This document shows, piece by piece, positions 23,549-33,302 of a DNA stretch of 64,000 bases (the stretch's first letter is position 1; every line of letters starts with the position of its first letter). The translations under genes and the position numbers were made by a program. Below the pieces are notes generated by a model. It saw nothing but the letters and a program-made list of their open reading frames with translations, had not been told where the DNA came from and ran no database searches. This DNA is from Neisseria uirgultaei (lineage in GTDB: Bacteria > Pseudomonadota > Gammaproteobacteria > Burkholderiales > Neisseriaceae), in NCBI RefSeq assembly GCF_962719845.1, contig NZ_CAUIYF010000001.1, positions 124,001 to 188,000 on the forward strand, in the 5' to 3' direction.

Positions 23549-24451
23549 ATGATTATCACTCCAGATACCCTGAAGGCGCTGTTTACCGGCTTTAAGAAAA
23601 ACTTCCAAGACGGCTTGCAAATGGCGGACAGCCAATACAAGGAAATTGCCACTGTTATTCCGTCCTCTACTGCTTCCAATACTTACGGCTGGCTCGGTCA
23701 ATGGCCTGCCTTCCGCGAATGGGTGGGCGACCGCGTATTCCAAGATATGAAGGCGCACGGCTATGCCATCACCAACAAGCATTTTGAAAGTTCGGTCAAG
23801 GTCAACCGCAACGATATCGAAGACGACAATGTCGGCATTTACGCGCCAATGATGACCGAAATGGGCCGTGCTTCCGCCGTTCATCCTGACGAATTGGTAT
23901 TTGCTCTGCTGAAAAACGCGCATGCTACATTGTGTTATGACGGTCAGAACTTCTTCGACAACGACCACCCGGTATATGAAAAAGTCGATGGCACCGGTCA
24001 ATCCACCACTGTATCCAATATTTTTGCCGGTACCGAAGCCGCTTGGTATTTGCTGGATACATCGCGCGCCCTGAAACCTCTGATTTATCAGGAACGCAAA
24101 CCTAAGCAGTTCACTGCCATGACCGCCGCTACCGACGAAGGCGTGTTCATGCGCAACGAATACCGCTACGGCGTGGACGGCCGTTGTAATGTTGGTTTGG
24201 GCTTCTGGCAAATGGCGGCCAAGTCGCAAGAAAAACTGGATGCCGCAGGTTTTGAAAAAGCCTACAACGCAATGGTCTGCCTGAAAGGCGACGGCGGCCG
24301 ACCGCTGGGTATCCGCCCCAATGTGCTGCTGGTTCCTCCGTCTTTGGAAAACGCCGCTAAAGAATTGGTGGAAGGCGACCGCCTGGTGAATGGTGGGTAC
24401 AACCCGAACAAAGGCAAATGCAAGGTAATCGTATCTCCTTGGTTGCTGTAA
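23549..24451 (+). CDS. Major head subunit (Mu gpT-like)
   Basis: 300 residues, matching Mu T family length. Visible family blocks are TPDTLKALFTGFKKNFQDGL at the start, GWLGQWPAFREWVGDRV near residue 50, NPTNKHFESSVKVNRNDIEDD-like near 75, and VPPSLENAAKELVEG near 265. It forms the icosahedral shell. AAGGATTAAACC precedes the start. Confidence 0.93.
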   Translation: MIITPDTLKALFTGFKKNFQDGLQMADSQYKEIATVIPSSTASNTYGWLGQWPAFREWVGDRVFQDMKAHGYAITNKHFESSVKVNRNDIEDDNVGIYAPMMTEMGRASAVHPDELVFALLKNAHATLCYDGQNFFDNDHPVYEKVDGTGQSTTVSNIFAGTEAAWYLLDTSRALKPLIYQERKPKQFTAMTAATDEGVFMRNEYRYGVDGRCNVGLGFWQMAAKSQEKLDAAGFEKAYNAMVCLKGDGGRPLGIRPNVLLVPPSLENAAKELVEGDRLVNGGYNPNKGKCKVIVSPWLL

Positions 24452-24492
24452 CCCTTTAGATAGGCGGGCTCTGCCCGCCGAAAGGATAAGAA

Positions 24493-24918
24493 ATGGCAAA
24501 AGTAAAAAACGAAGATGAGAAAACCGAGCAAGCGGTTGGCGCAACTGTGGATGTAAATCCCGAAGACGTTAAGTTGCAGGCTTTTCTTGAGACTGAAGTC
24601 GAAAAATTGAACGTCGAGCTTGAAGCGGCGCGTGTGCGTATCGCCGAATTGGAAGCTCAATTGGAACAGGCCGCAAGAGGTGCCGTTGAAGCGGCAGAAG
24701 CGCAAGAACGCTATCAGGCAGGCGGTGAAGCGGCGGCCGATGCCGAAGTGGTTGCCATCAAATCCAAACATGGCCATGCGTTTTGGCGCAGCGGGTATCA
24801 CGTTCAACCGCATTTTACCTTTGTGAAACGTGCCGATTTCGAGCCCGAAGCGTGGGAGCGCCTGCTGGCCGAGCCGATGGCTGTTGTTTGTGAAGCCTTG
24901 CCCGTGGAGCAGGATTAA
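24493..24918 (+). CDS. Mu gp35-like head-region protein
   Basis: A coiled coil (FLETEVEKLNVELEAARVRIAELEAQLEQAARG) followed by a small C-terminal domain (HAFWRSGYHVQPHFTFVKRADFEPEAWERL). Position directly after the major head gene and the C-terminal motif agree with FluMu gp35. Function not firmly known. It overlaps the next gene by one base. Confidence 0.75.
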   Translation: MAKVKNEDEKTEQAVGATVDVNPEDVKLQAFLETEVEKLNVELEAARVRIAELEAQLEQAARGAVEAAEAQERYQAGGEAAADAEVVAIKSKHGHAFWRSGYHVQPHFTFVKRADFEPEAWERLLAEPMAVVCEALPVEQD

Positions 24919-25343
24919 TGGCTTACGCAACGGTTGCCGATTTGGTGGCACGTTATACCGAGCCGACGATTGCAGGTCTGACCGACCTGACGCGCTTGGG
25001 AAGCGTGAATGCCGAAATTGCGCAACAAGGTTTGGATGATGCCTCCGCCGAAATCGACGGCTATCTGGCCTCACGTTATGAATTGCCGTTGCCTGCCCCT
25101 GTGCGCCTGTTGAGCCTTTATTGCTGCGACATTGCCGTTTACCGTTTGGCAACGGGCAAACGCCAGCTGACGGAAGATATGGTGCACCGATATGAGGCGG
25201 CGGTTGCGTATCTCAAATTGGTGGCATCAGGCAAAGCTGGTTTGGGTGTGGCTGAAAATGCCGATCCCAAGCCGGCCGTGCAAGGTGATGCGGTGATGTT
25301 TGCCGCTAAGGAAAAGGTGTTCGGCCGTGATAGCGTCTATTGA
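24918..25343 (+). CDS. DUF1320 protein (Mu gp36-like)
   Basis: 141 residues starting MAYATVADLVARYTE, then LDDASAEIDGYLASRYELPL and DIAVYRLA, all typical of DUF1320. These proteins are thought to be head-completion or connector components of Mu-like phages. Confidence 0.88.
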   Translation: MAYATVADLVARYTEPTIAGLTDLTRLGSVNAEIAQQGLDDASAEIDGYLASRYELPLPAPVRLLSLYCCDIAVYRLATGKRQLTEDMVHRYEAAVAYLKLVASGKAGLGVAENADPKPAVQGDAVMFAAKEKVFGRDSVY

Positions 25344-25998
25344 ACAAGCCATCAAACAGCGTCTTTCAGACGGCCTTGGCCAAATGGTCAGCGGTGTGCA
25401 TACCTACGGTGGTGAATTTGACGGCGAAGGCTTGGCTCAAGTGGTCAACCAGTTCCCCGCCGTTTGGATCATGTTTGCCGGCATCACCGACAGCGAGCCC
25501 CATGATACGCGCCGTACACGCTACCAAGTCACCGGCCGCTTTACTGTCTTAGTCGGCGACCGTGCCAGCGGCAGCGAGGCAGACAGCCGCTTCGGCGGTT
25601 TGCACCGGAATGATGTCGGTACTTACCGGCTGATGCAGACCGTGCGCCTGTTGCTGATCAATCAGACTATGGGTTTGTGTATAGGCCGTCTGAAGCCCGG
25701 CAAAGCAAAAAGCCTGTTTTCAAAACAAATGGAGTTGGACGCAATCAGCGTATTTGCGCTGGATTTTGAAACGCATTGGTTCGAAGACGCACTGCGAGAC
25801 GGCGATTGGCCGCGGCCTACGGTTTCAGATGCTCAACAGGCGCAAGTATATGCCGACGTATCCGAATACCAAGGCCGTACCGACCCAGAACATCCCGACT
25901 TTAAAGGTGCAAACCTTGAGCTGCGTATCCCGCCTAAAAAACCAAACCAACCCGCCGATATGGCGGCCACCGTTAAAACCGAGGTAAAACATGACTGA
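25327..25998 (+). CDS. DUF1834 protein (Mu gp37-like)
   Basis: The gene overlaps the end of gp36 and the likely start is GTG at 25327 (IASIEQAIKQRLSDGLGQMV). The pattern VVNQFPAVWIMFAG … TRYQVTGRFTVLVGDR … GTYRLMQTVRLLL matches DUF1834, a connector or tail-completion family. At 223 residues it is longer than Mu gp37 because of a C-terminal extension. Confidence 0.82.
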   Translation: MIASIEQAIKQRLSDGLGQMVSGVHTYGGEFDGEGLAQVVNQFPAVWIMFAGITDSEPHDTRRTRYQVTGRFTVLVGDRASGSEADSRFGGLHRNDVGTYRLMQTVRLLLINQTMGLCIGRLKPGKAKSLFSKQMELDAISVFALDFETHWFEDALRDGDWPRPTVSDAQQAQVYADVSEYQGRTDPEHPDFKGANLELRIPPKKPNQPADMAATVKTEVKHD

Positions 25999-26173
25999 AA
26001 CCATTAAAGTTCGTGCCGCCGCAGGTCTGCAAGTACCTATGGCAGGCAAGCCACATGAATATATTACTGACCAAGAGACGGTCGAAGTGCCGAATGCCGC
26101 GTATTACCTGCGCTGTATTCACTACGGCGACTTGCTTATTGTTGAGGACAAACCGAAAGGCAACAAATCATGA
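25991..26173 (+). CDS. DUF2635 small phage protein (Mu gp38-like)
   Basis: 60 residues, overlapping the genes on both sides by a few bases. MTETIKVRAAAGLQVPM and YYLRCIHYGDLLIVE match DUF2635, a short conserved protein just before the sheath gene in Mu-like phages. Function unknown. Confidence 0.82.
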   Translation: MTETIKVRAAAGLQVPMAGKPHEYITDQETVEVPNAAYYLRCIHYGDLLIVEDKPKGNKS

Positions 26174-27597
26174 CTTCCGCAAACGTCAGTTTCGATAAGA
26201 TTCAAACCAGTACGCGCAAGCCCGGCGTTTACGTCGAATGGAACACCAAGCTTGCCGTGCGCAACCTGCCGGCCAACAAGCAACGTGTGCTGATTGTGGC
26301 GCAGCACAACAATCCCGCCTTGGGCGGGCTTACCGGGCTGGAGAACGTATTTTCCGCCGCCGATGTGGCCGCCAAATACGGCGCGGGCAGTATGGCGCAC
26401 CTGATGGTTACCGCCGCGATCAAAGCCTATGCCTATGCAGATTTGAGCCTGATTACCGTTGCCGACAATGAAGCAGGCGTTGCCGCGACCGGCAGTATCA
26501 CGATTACGGGCACTGCCGCTACGCAAGGCGTTTTACGCGTCAACATCGGCAATGCCGATACGCTGACCGTCGGTGTCGCCGCCCGTGCAAGCGCCGCAAC
26601 CGTAGCGGCAGCCGTTAAGGCGGCCATTGATGCGGAAACATCTTTGCCGGTAACGGCAACAGCTTCCGAAGGTTCGGTAACGCTGACGGCTAAAAATAAA
26701 GGCACGCACGGCAACCATATCCGTATCCGCACCGGCAATACCGCCGAAGGGATTACCGTTGCGGTCAGGCCCATGAGCGGCGGTGATGCCGATGCCGATA
26801 TCGGCCCCGCATTGAATGCAGTGGTTGCCGAAGGCCATCATTTAATTGCGGTAGGCTGTACCGATGAGGCGAACCTCTTGAAGTTGCGCGCACATTTGGA
26901 CACTGTCGGCGCACCCGAAGAAAAACGCTGGGCATTGGGTATTTACGGTCAAACCGGAGCATTGGCGCAGACAACGACACAGGCAGGCCGTCTGAACAGC
27001 GGTTATCTGTATTCGGCCTGGTATCGTAAAACGCCCAGCCTGCCGTGCGAGCTGGCGGCCGCGTTTGCTGCCGTCGCGGCAGGCGAGGAAGATCCGGCCC
27101 GTCCGCTCAATACCCTGAAGCTCAACGGCATCGGTGTGTGCGACAGTGCGGACAAGACGATGCGTACCGAACAGGAAAACGCGCTCTACAACGGCGTTAC
27201 CCCTATTGAAACCAGCCCGGACGGCACATCCGCCCAAATCGTCCGCGCTATTTCGACTTATACCAAAACCGCCAACGGCACTGCAGACGAAAGCCTGCTC
27301 GATATGACTACCGTACGCACATTGATTTATGTATCAGGCGCGTGTGCCGACCGTATCGCGTTGCGTTTCCCGCGCGACAAAATGACCGAGCGCACCATTG
27401 ACCGTGTCCGCTCCGAGTTGATTGACGTGTTGATGAAATGCGAAGAATTGGAAATTGTCGAAGACGTTGAAAACAATTTGGCCAAACTGATTGTGGAACG
27501 CGATGCACAAAACACCGGCATGCTCAACTGCCGTGTGCCGTCCGATGTGGTTAACGGCCTGCACCAAGTAGGCATGGTTATCGACCTGTATCTGTAA
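26170..27597 (+). CDS. Contractile tail sheath protein (Mu gpL-like)
   Basis: 475 residues, in the Mu L position. Family marks: FDKIQTSTRKPGVYVEWNT at the start, the variable domain in the middle with SITITGTAATQGVLRVNIG, and the C-terminal TVRTLIYVSGACADRIALRFPRDKM … NCRVPSDVVNGLHQVGMVIDLYL, which makes the inner sheath fold. The presence of a sheath shows a contractile-tailed (myovirus) particle. Confidence 0.93.
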   Translation: MTSANVSFDKIQTSTRKPGVYVEWNTKLAVRNLPANKQRVLIVAQHNNPALGGLTGLENVFSAADVAAKYGAGSMAHLMVTAAIKAYAYADLSLITVADNEAGVAATGSITITGTAATQGVLRVNIGNADTLTVGVAARASAATVAAAVKAAIDAETSLPVTATASEGSVTLTAKNKGTHGNHIRIRTGNTAEGITVAVRPMSGGDADADIGPALNAVVAEGHHLIAVGCTDEANLLKLRAHLDTVGAPEEKRWALGIYGQTGALAQTTTQAGRLNSGYLYSAWYRKTPSLPCELAAAFAAVAAGEEDPARPLNTLKLNGIGVCDSADKTMRTEQENALYNGVTPIETSPDGTSAQIVRAISTYTKTANGTADESLLDMTTVRTLIYVSGACADRIALRFPRDKMTERTIDRVRSELIDVLMKCEELEIVEDVENNLAKLIVERDAQNTGMLNCRVPSDVVNGLHQVGMVIDLYL

Positions 27598-27609
27598 AAA
27601 GGAAAGAAC

Positions 27610-27984
27610 ATGAGTACAGAATATGTAGGCAGCGTAACGCTGTATGTCGGTGCGACCGAGGTGGAGGTCACCAAGATTGATGTGAAAAACATCACAGGCA
27701 AAAAAGAAGTTAAAACCATGAACCGCACACGCCGCGTCAAAGGCTTTACGCGCGGTGTCGGCCAGTATGATATTTCTTTTACCGCCGTCGTGCCGACAGA
27801 CGGTACGGTTATCGATTGGGATAAAATCGAAGACGCAAAAATCTCGCTGGTCCCTGATATCAATGGCGCACGCCCAACCTCCTATCTTGGTTTTTGCGCG
27901 AAGGAAGCCGGTGAAAGCTATACGGTGGACAATGAATTGGTCATTGATGTGACCGGCTTTGCAACCCGTAAAGTGATTGAGTAA
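27610..27984 (+). CDS. Tail tube protein (Mu gpM-like)
   Basis: 124 residues beginning YVGSVTLYVGATEVEVTKIDVKN, with NRTRRVKGFTRGVGQYDISFTAVVP in the middle. Length, position after the sheath and beta-rich character fit the Mu M tube family. AAGGAAAGAAC precedes the start. Confidence 0.9.
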   Translation: MSTEYVGSVTLYVGATEVEVTKIDVKNITGKKEVKTMNRTRRVKGFTRGVGQYDISFTAVVPTDGTVIDWDKIEDAKISLVPDINGARPTSYLGFCAKEAGESYTVDNELVIDVTGFATRKVIE

Positions 27985-28077
27985 GCCATCCGAAACTGAC
28001 ACCTGTTAAAGACGGTTTAAATAGCCTTTAAACGATAATTGGATTTTTATCCAATTAACCGTTTAGAGGCTTTTATT

Positions 28078-28464
28078 ATGTCTTCAATTTCCAAAGAACT
28101 CGAACATGCCGCAAAAGAGTATGGGCTGGTTGTTTCTTCTGACCTGAAAACCGTTTCAGGCCGTCTGAAGTACGGTATCTCTGTTGACGGCGCTGTCCAT
28201 CGTGATTTTTCCATGCATCTGCTGACCGTGCGCGAAGATATGGCTATTGACCCAACGCTGGAGGGTCAGGCGCGTATGTTGGCAGCCTATTCAGCCTCTC
28301 TCGACCATATCGGTACGATTCAACCTGATGCCTTAACGCTCGACTTCTTGGCCGATGAGTTGGTCGCCACCGATTTTGACGCGCTTTATTTCGCCCAAGA
28401 GCTGTTAGCAAAAAAGCGTCTGTCCGTTCAGCCCGTGCCGACCGCTACCGATACGCAGTCCTAA
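28078..28464 (+). CDS. Tail assembly chaperone, short form (Mu gp41-like)
   Basis: 128 residues. Mu-like phages place this gene between the tube and tape measure genes, where it assists assembly of the tape measure. Start at 28078 (MSSISKELEHAAKEYGLV). A slippery heptamer lies 48 bases before the stop and gives an extended product. Confidence 0.85.
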   Translation: MSSISKELEHAAKEYGLVVSSDLKTVSGRLKYGISVDGAVHRDFSMHLLTVREDMAIDPTLEGQARMLAAYSASLDHIGTIQPDALTLDFLADELVATDFDALYFAQELLAKKRLSVQPVPTATDTQS

Positions 28465-28673
28465 AGCTGGGGAGTTACGGTATCTCTGCCGACGATATCG
28501 GCAAGATGACTCAGCCGGAGCTTGAGGGATGGCTTAAACAGGCTGATCTAATTGACCGAGGCCGTGCCGCTCCCGTGGTGCTGCCCTGGTTTGCGCCGTC
28601 TGCCAAAACCTCAGCTCCATCTGCATCCGGCGGACACACTCAAACCTTTATCAGTAAACGGAAGAAAAAATGA
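28078..28673 (+). CDS. Tail assembly chaperone, -1 frameshift extended form
   Basis: Ribosomes that slip back one base at 28410-28416 continue as KKASVRSARADRYRYAVLKLGSYGIS and on to a stop at 28671-28673, giving about 198 residues. The downstream part is a sensible globular sequence (ADDIGKMTQPELEGWLKQADL) and ends exactly on the tape measure start (ATGA). This mirrors the G/GT arrangement of lambda and the equivalent genes of Mu. Confidence 0.8.
28410..28416 (+). promoter_or_regulatory. A AAA AAG slippery site for -1 frameshifting
   Basis: The heptamer is in the right phase of the chaperone frame (gcA AAA AAG), the most efficient bacterial slip sequence. The -1 frame stays open to 28673. 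Confidence 0.85.
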
Positions 28674-30802
28674 GCCGTAATACAGTCGAATTAGTTGCCA
28701 AGTTCCGAGATGACGCAAGTGTCGGCCTGCGCCGCTTGGCGACCGAGGCCAACCGTACGATGCAGATTCAAAGCCGTGCGGCATCATCTTCCGGCCGGCA
28801 GCAACAGCTGATGCATGCAGCTGCCGCCCGTTTGGGCATCCGCACGGAGCGTGAAATCCGCCGTGAAATCCAACGTACTCAAGCGGCCTACAACGCAATG
28901 GCCAAAAGCGGCCGTGCCTCGCACAGTGAGCTGGCGCGAGCCGCTCAACAGACGCGCAACCGTATTCGGGAATTAAATGCCGAAATGAACAGCGGCAGCC
29001 GTTTCAACCGCATAATCCAAGGCGGTAAAAGTTTGGCGCGCGGCGCGGCTTCGGTTGCCGCCGGTGCGGCGGCAGGGGCTTATGTATTGGCCCAGCCGGT
29101 CAGCCGGACAATGGACTATGACACGGAGCTGCGTCACGCGACCAATACCATGTATGCGGGCAAGACTTTGGCGGAAAAACGCGCCGGCATGGAGGAAATC
29201 AATAAAACGGTAAACGATGCCGCTTATTTGGGCGGGACATCTAAGCAAGCAGCCTTGCAGGCAATGAATACCATGGTGGCCAGCGGCTCATTGAGTAATG
29301 CTGCCGTGAAGCAGATGTTGCCAACCGTAATGAAAACAGCAGCCGCAGCAGGGGCAGATGCCGATGATATTGCCAATATTGTGACCAGAGCGAAGCAGGC
29401 AGGGTTTAAAGAAGCCGATATTCCTGCATTGCTCGACCGAGCCATGCAATCGGGCGCGGATGGCGGTTTTGAACTGAAAGACATGGCTCGATGGCTGCCG
29501 CAACAGTTGGCGGCAATGAAGTCCGCAGGTATGGGCGCGACACTGGATAATTTCAGCAGTTTGTTAAATGCAAACCAACTGGCGTTTATGACTGCAGGCA
29601 GTACAGACGAAGCCGGTAACAACCTGGTCAATCTGCTGGCGAAAATCAGCAGTCAGGACATCGTTACTAAGGCAAAGAAAATCGACATTAACGGCCAAGA
29701 GGGTTTTGACTTTACGGCCAGTATGAATAAGCGTCAGGCTGCCGGTATGAATTCGCTGGACGCTTTGGTCGATATTGTCGGAGAAATCGTGAGTAAGGAC
29801 GAAAAGAGCGCGGCATTAATGAAACAAATGGCCGCCGCTCAAGGTGATGAAGCTAAGTTGGCTTTACTGGAAAACCAGAAAGCTTTAGTTGACGGTACGG
29901 CTGTCGGACAATTGGTTTCAGACCGCCAAGCCTTGATGGCGTTGCTCTCGCTCATCAACAACAAGCAAGAAGCCGCACGGCTGCAGCAGGGACAGGCCAA
30001 TGCCGCCGGTGCGGTAGACAATAATTATCAATTTGTAGCCGAAGGCTCCGGGTTCAAAAAAGAACAACTCAAAACGGCATATAGCGAAGCCGAATATGGT
30101 GCATTCTCAAGCTTTACCGACATGGTGGCCGATAAGCTTAAAGGTATTGCCGACTGGGCCAGAGGTCATCAGGAGGCCGCGCAGACAGCGGTGGCGGCGG
30201 GTCAAGGGGCTGCGGCGGTATCCGCAACTGCGGGGACAAGCTCAATGGTAAGCGGCGGATGGCGGTTCTTCCAAGGCGGTCAAGGCGTTGCCGGTGCCGG
30301 CCGTTTTCTGCCTTCTGCAGGCTCAATGGGTGCCTTTACTTTAGGTGCTGCTCCGTTGGCCGCTATGGGCGGCGTAACACATTTGGCGGCGCAACGAGAT
30401 AAATATGATGACTGGAGTAAGCCCTTGGCGGCATTCGCCGACCGCTTGCAGTCGTTTTTACCTGATTTTATGTCGTCTGCCAAAAACGAATACATGAGAA
30501 AACGGGAGGAATTGGGTGGGAATAACTCTCCGCTCGACAGCCCTGTTCTCAAAGAGAGTATGGCGCAGCTCAGTCAATCCGCACAAACCAATCAGCAAGC
30601 CAGCCAACAGTATGTTACGGCGGCAGCGGAAAATCAGGCGGCAACGGCGCAAATGACCGGCGCGGCGGCACAGATGACGGCAGCCGCCGCGCAAATGCAG
30701 GCGGCAGCAGGCAAGCCGATACCCGTTACAGTCACCGTTCAAAACGGCAATATTATGGCCTATATCAATCAAGCGGCGGCGCGTGCGGCAGCTAAAAATT
30801 AA
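28670..30802 (+). CDS. Tail tape measure protein
   Basis: Sets tail length and is a candidate for DNA ejection. The 710-residue protein is long, helical and Ala/Gln-rich, with a TP901-type tape measure core (MDYDTELRHATNTMYAGKTLAEKRAG … DDIANIVTRAKQAGF … LQQLAAMKSAGMG-like). Hydrophobic Gly/Ala segments (GAASVAAGAAAGAYVLA) are typical. The C-terminus has a Gln/Ala low-complexity tract (QMTGAAAQMTAAAAQMQAAAG). It overlaps the frameshifted chaperone by ATGA. Confidence 0.92.
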   Translation: MSRNTVELVAKFRDDASVGLRRLATEANRTMQIQSRAASSSGRQQQLMHAAAARLGIRTEREIRREIQRTQAAYNAMAKSGRASHSELARAAQQTRNRIRELNAEMNSGSRFNRIIQGGKSLARGAASVAAGAAAGAYVLAQPVSRTMDYDTELRHATNTMYAGKTLAEKRAGMEEINKTVNDAAYLGGTSKQAALQAMNTMVASGSLSNAAVKQMLPTVMKTAAAAGADADDIANIVTRAKQAGFKEADIPALLDRAMQSGADGGFELKDMARWLPQQLAAMKSAGMGATLDNFSSLLNANQLAFMTAGSTDEAGNNLVNLLAKISSQDIVTKAKKIDINGQEGFDFTASMNKRQAAGMNSLDALVDIVGEIVSKDEKSAALMKQMAAAQGDEAKLALLENQKALVDGTAVGQLVSDRQALMALLSLINNKQEAARLQQGQANAAGAVDNNYQFVAEGSGFKKEQLKTAYSEAEYGAFSSFTDMVADKLKGIADWARGHQEAAQTAVAAGQGAAAVSATAGTSSMVSGGWRFFQGGQGVAGAGRFLPSAGSMGAFTLGAAPLAAMGGVTHLAAQRDKYDDWSKPLAAFADRLQSFLPDFMSSAKNEYMRKREELGGNNSPLDSPVLKESMAQLSQSAQTNQQASQQYVTAAAENQAATAQMTGAAAQMTAAAAQMQAAAGKPIPVTVTVQNGNIMAYINQAAARAAAKN

Positions 30803-30811
30803 GGATCTGTG

Positions 30812-32179
30812 ATGAGTTGGAAAGATACTTTGCTTGATGCCAGTTTCAAGGGTGTCGGCTTTGATGTAATCGATGATACGTTGCGTGGCACGCACGCCTT
30901 AGCCGAACACGAATACCCGTTTGTTCAGGGTTCGGATATTGAGGACACGGGCGTATCGGCAATGGATATGAGCCTGACGGCGGTATTGTGGGGGGATGAT
31001 TATGAAAGCAGGCTGCAAAGCCTGTTAGGTGTTTTGCGGGAGACTGGTGCGGGTGAGCTTATCCACCCGATTTACGGCAGCGTGCCAGATTGCGTGGTGG
31101 CTGATTTCGAGGTTGCGCACAACAAAGAAAACCCCGATTACTGCACGGTTCGTATGACCTTCAAGCAAAGCGTCAAAGCCGCGCCGTTCTTTGACCGTGA
31201 GTTGCCGTCCGCGCTGGCCGACGAAGTGGATTTCCTTGCCGACTTGGCCGTTTGGCAGGGCTTCGAGGTGTTTCAGACGGCATTGGGCAGGATTCAGAAA
31301 ACGCAAAGCCGCTGGAACGCATTTCACGCCGCAGTATTGACGGCCGTCGGCGTTATGTATGGTCAGGTCAACGGCGTGTTTACCGGCTCAATGAATCTTC
31401 TGAACAGCCCGCGCGTATTGGCGGCGGAGCTGAAATCAGTATTCGGTGTGTTGGCAAATATGCACGTTGTCGGTAAAAGCGGGCTGGATGGTTGGCGCGA
31501 TATGGTTGGCGGGGTATCAAAAGCCGCCGCTACACCGTGGCAGGTAAGTCGCGGGGCAGAAGGCAGCGTTTCGGCAATAGATTTAATTCAGCGTGCAAAG
31601 GTTGAAGATGTCGCTGCGTTCACAGCGTTTACCGCAACCGTCGGAGCGTGTGCTTTGGCGGAACAGGCAGCAGATATTTTGGCAACACAAATTGATGATC
31701 CGACTTTAACGCCCGTGGAAATCTCACGCCTATTATCCGATACCCATGCTGCTTTGCAACGCGCGCTGGGCGCAAACCGTATTTTGGCGATGATGTCGGC
31801 AGACGAGGCAAAGGCCGGAAAGATGGCTTATTTCCTGCTGCGGCTGTATCAGACACCGGCAGACAGCGCCGATGATGTGTACCGACGTATCGAAGCGGCA
31901 GGTCTGTTGCCGCAAACACCATATCTTGAAACTGCCGCCGAACTGACTGAAAGTTTGCGTGATACGGCACACAAGCTGCAAAAACAGGCTTTTGCCGTTT
32001 TGAATATGCGTCCTCCGTTAGTGCAGAAAATTGTAGGACGCGATACCGGCCTGCATCTGTTGGCGTTTGAATGGTATGGCGATTACAGCCGTTTCGGCGA
32101 GCTGCTGCGTCTGAATCCGCAAATCCGCCATCCGAACTTTATTGAGAAAGGAGAGGTGTTGAATGCCTACGCCGAATAA
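30812..32179 (+). CDS. DNA circularisation/tail protein (Mu gpN-like)
   Basis: 455 residues. The N-terminal DASFKGVGFDVIDDTLRGTHALAEHEYPFVQGSDIEDTG is the hallmark of the Mu N / DNA circularisation family, a baseplate-hub component. The ATG at 30812 follows an in-frame GTG. It overlaps the next gene by 17 bases. Confidence 0.88.
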   Translation: MSWKDTLLDASFKGVGFDVIDDTLRGTHALAEHEYPFVQGSDIEDTGVSAMDMSLTAVLWGDDYESRLQSLLGVLRETGAGELIHPIYGSVPDCVVADFEVAHNKENPDYCTVRMTFKQSVKAAPFFDRELPSALADEVDFLADLAVWQGFEVFQTALGRIQKTQSRWNAFHAAVLTAVGVMYGQVNGVFTGSMNLLNSPRVLAAELKSVFGVLANMHVVGKSGLDGWRDMVGGVSKAAATPWQVSRGAEGSVSAIDLIQRAKVEDVAAFTAFTATVGACALAEQAADILATQIDDPTLTPVEISRLLSDTHAALQRALGANRILAMMSADEAKAGKMAYFLLRLYQTPADSADDVYRRIEAAGLLPQTPYLETAAELTESLRDTAHKLQKQAFAVLNMRPPLVQKIVGRDTGLHLLAFEWYGDYSRFGELLRLNPQIRHPNFIEKGEVLNAYAE

Positions 32180-33302
32180 TACCGTTACCCTGCTGATTAA
32201 TGGCAAAACCCACGGGCAGTGGACGAATTACGACATCGTTTCCGACCTGTTGACTCCTGCCGATGATTTCAGCGTTACGCTGGGCCGTCCCGTCGATGCC
32301 GAACCCGATGCGGTGCAGGCGGGCGACAAAGTGGAAGTGCGCGTGGGCGGCGATACGGTATTGAGCGGCCGTATCGACCGTGTGCACACCACGACAGAGA
32401 AAGGCAATAAAACGCTGACCATTCAAGGCCGTGATGATGCCGGTATCCTGTTGGATTGTTCTGCGCCGTTGTTTAATGCGCAGGATATGGATTTAAACCA
32501 AATTATTGAAAAAATCGTCAAGTCTTTGGGTTTGTCAAAAATCCGTATCGATGCATCTAAAACCGATAAAACCCATAAAGTGCAGATCGAACCGGGCAGC
32601 CGCGCGTGGGATGCCTTGACGCAATATGCCGAAGCCAACGGGGTATGGCCTTGGATGGAGCCTGACGGCACCTTGTTTGTCGGCGGTCCCGACTACACCG
32701 CCGCACCTGTTGCCGGGCTGATCTTGCGGGTCAGTGGCGACAATAACAATATCAAGCGTCTGGAAGTAAACCGCGATATGGCGGCACGGTACAGCGAAGT
32801 TACCGTGTTGGCGCAAAGCCACAGCGGCAAACACAACATCAAAGCCACCGCCAAAGACGAATCCGTCAAACTGCACCGCCCCCTAATCGTTACCGAGCCG
32901 GACATCGACAGTCAGGCTCAAGCGGAACGTAAAGCAAAGAAACGCTTGGCGGACAGCCGCTTGGAAGGCTTGACCATCACGGCAGTGGTACAGGGGCACC
33001 GAACCGATGACGGTACGTTGTGGCAACCGGGTCAGAGAATCAACGTATTGAGCGAACCGGACGGCATCGACTCAGTGTATTTCCTTATGGCGCGTACCTT
33101 TGTCGGAGGCAGAGGCCAAGGCACGGAAACTGTATTAACGCTTAAAGAAGACGGCGCGTGGGTATTGGATGCCGACCCGCCGAAGAAATCGGGCAAAACC
33201 AAAATGCCGTCTGAAAGCCGCAAAGCCGACGGTCAAGCACCGGTCAAGCCGAAGAAACGCCGTCAAGCTAAAAAGCCAAAACAGGAATTGCAGGTTATTT
33301 AA
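32163..33302 (+). CDS. Baseplate hub protein (Mu gpP-like)
   Basis: Equivalent to T4 gp27 and P2 gpD hub proteins. 379 residues with VTLLINGKTHGQWTNYDIVSDLLTPADDFSV at the start, GDKVEVRVGGDTVLSGRID, and the C-terminal beta domain with TLWQPGQRINVLSEPDGIDSVY. A Lys-rich tail (KKRRQAKKPKQ) closes the protein. Confidence 0.9.
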   Translation: MPTPNNTVTLLINGKTHGQWTNYDIVSDLLTPADDFSVTLGRPVDAEPDAVQAGDKVEVRVGGDTVLSGRIDRVHTTTEKGNKTLTIQGRDDAGILLDCSAPLFNAQDMDLNQIIEKIVKSLGLSKIRIDASKTDKTHKVQIEPGSRAWDALTQYAEANGVWPWMEPDGTLFVGGPDYTAAPVAGLILRVSGDNNNIKRLEVNRDMAARYSEVTVLAQSHSGKHNIKATAKDESVKLHRPLIVTEPDIDSQAQAERKAKKRLADSRLEGLTITAVVQGHRTDDGTLWQPGQRINVLSEPDGIDSVYFLMARTFVGGRGQGTETVLTLKEDGAWVLDADPPKKSGKTKMPSESRKADGQAPVKPKKRRQAKKPKQELQVI

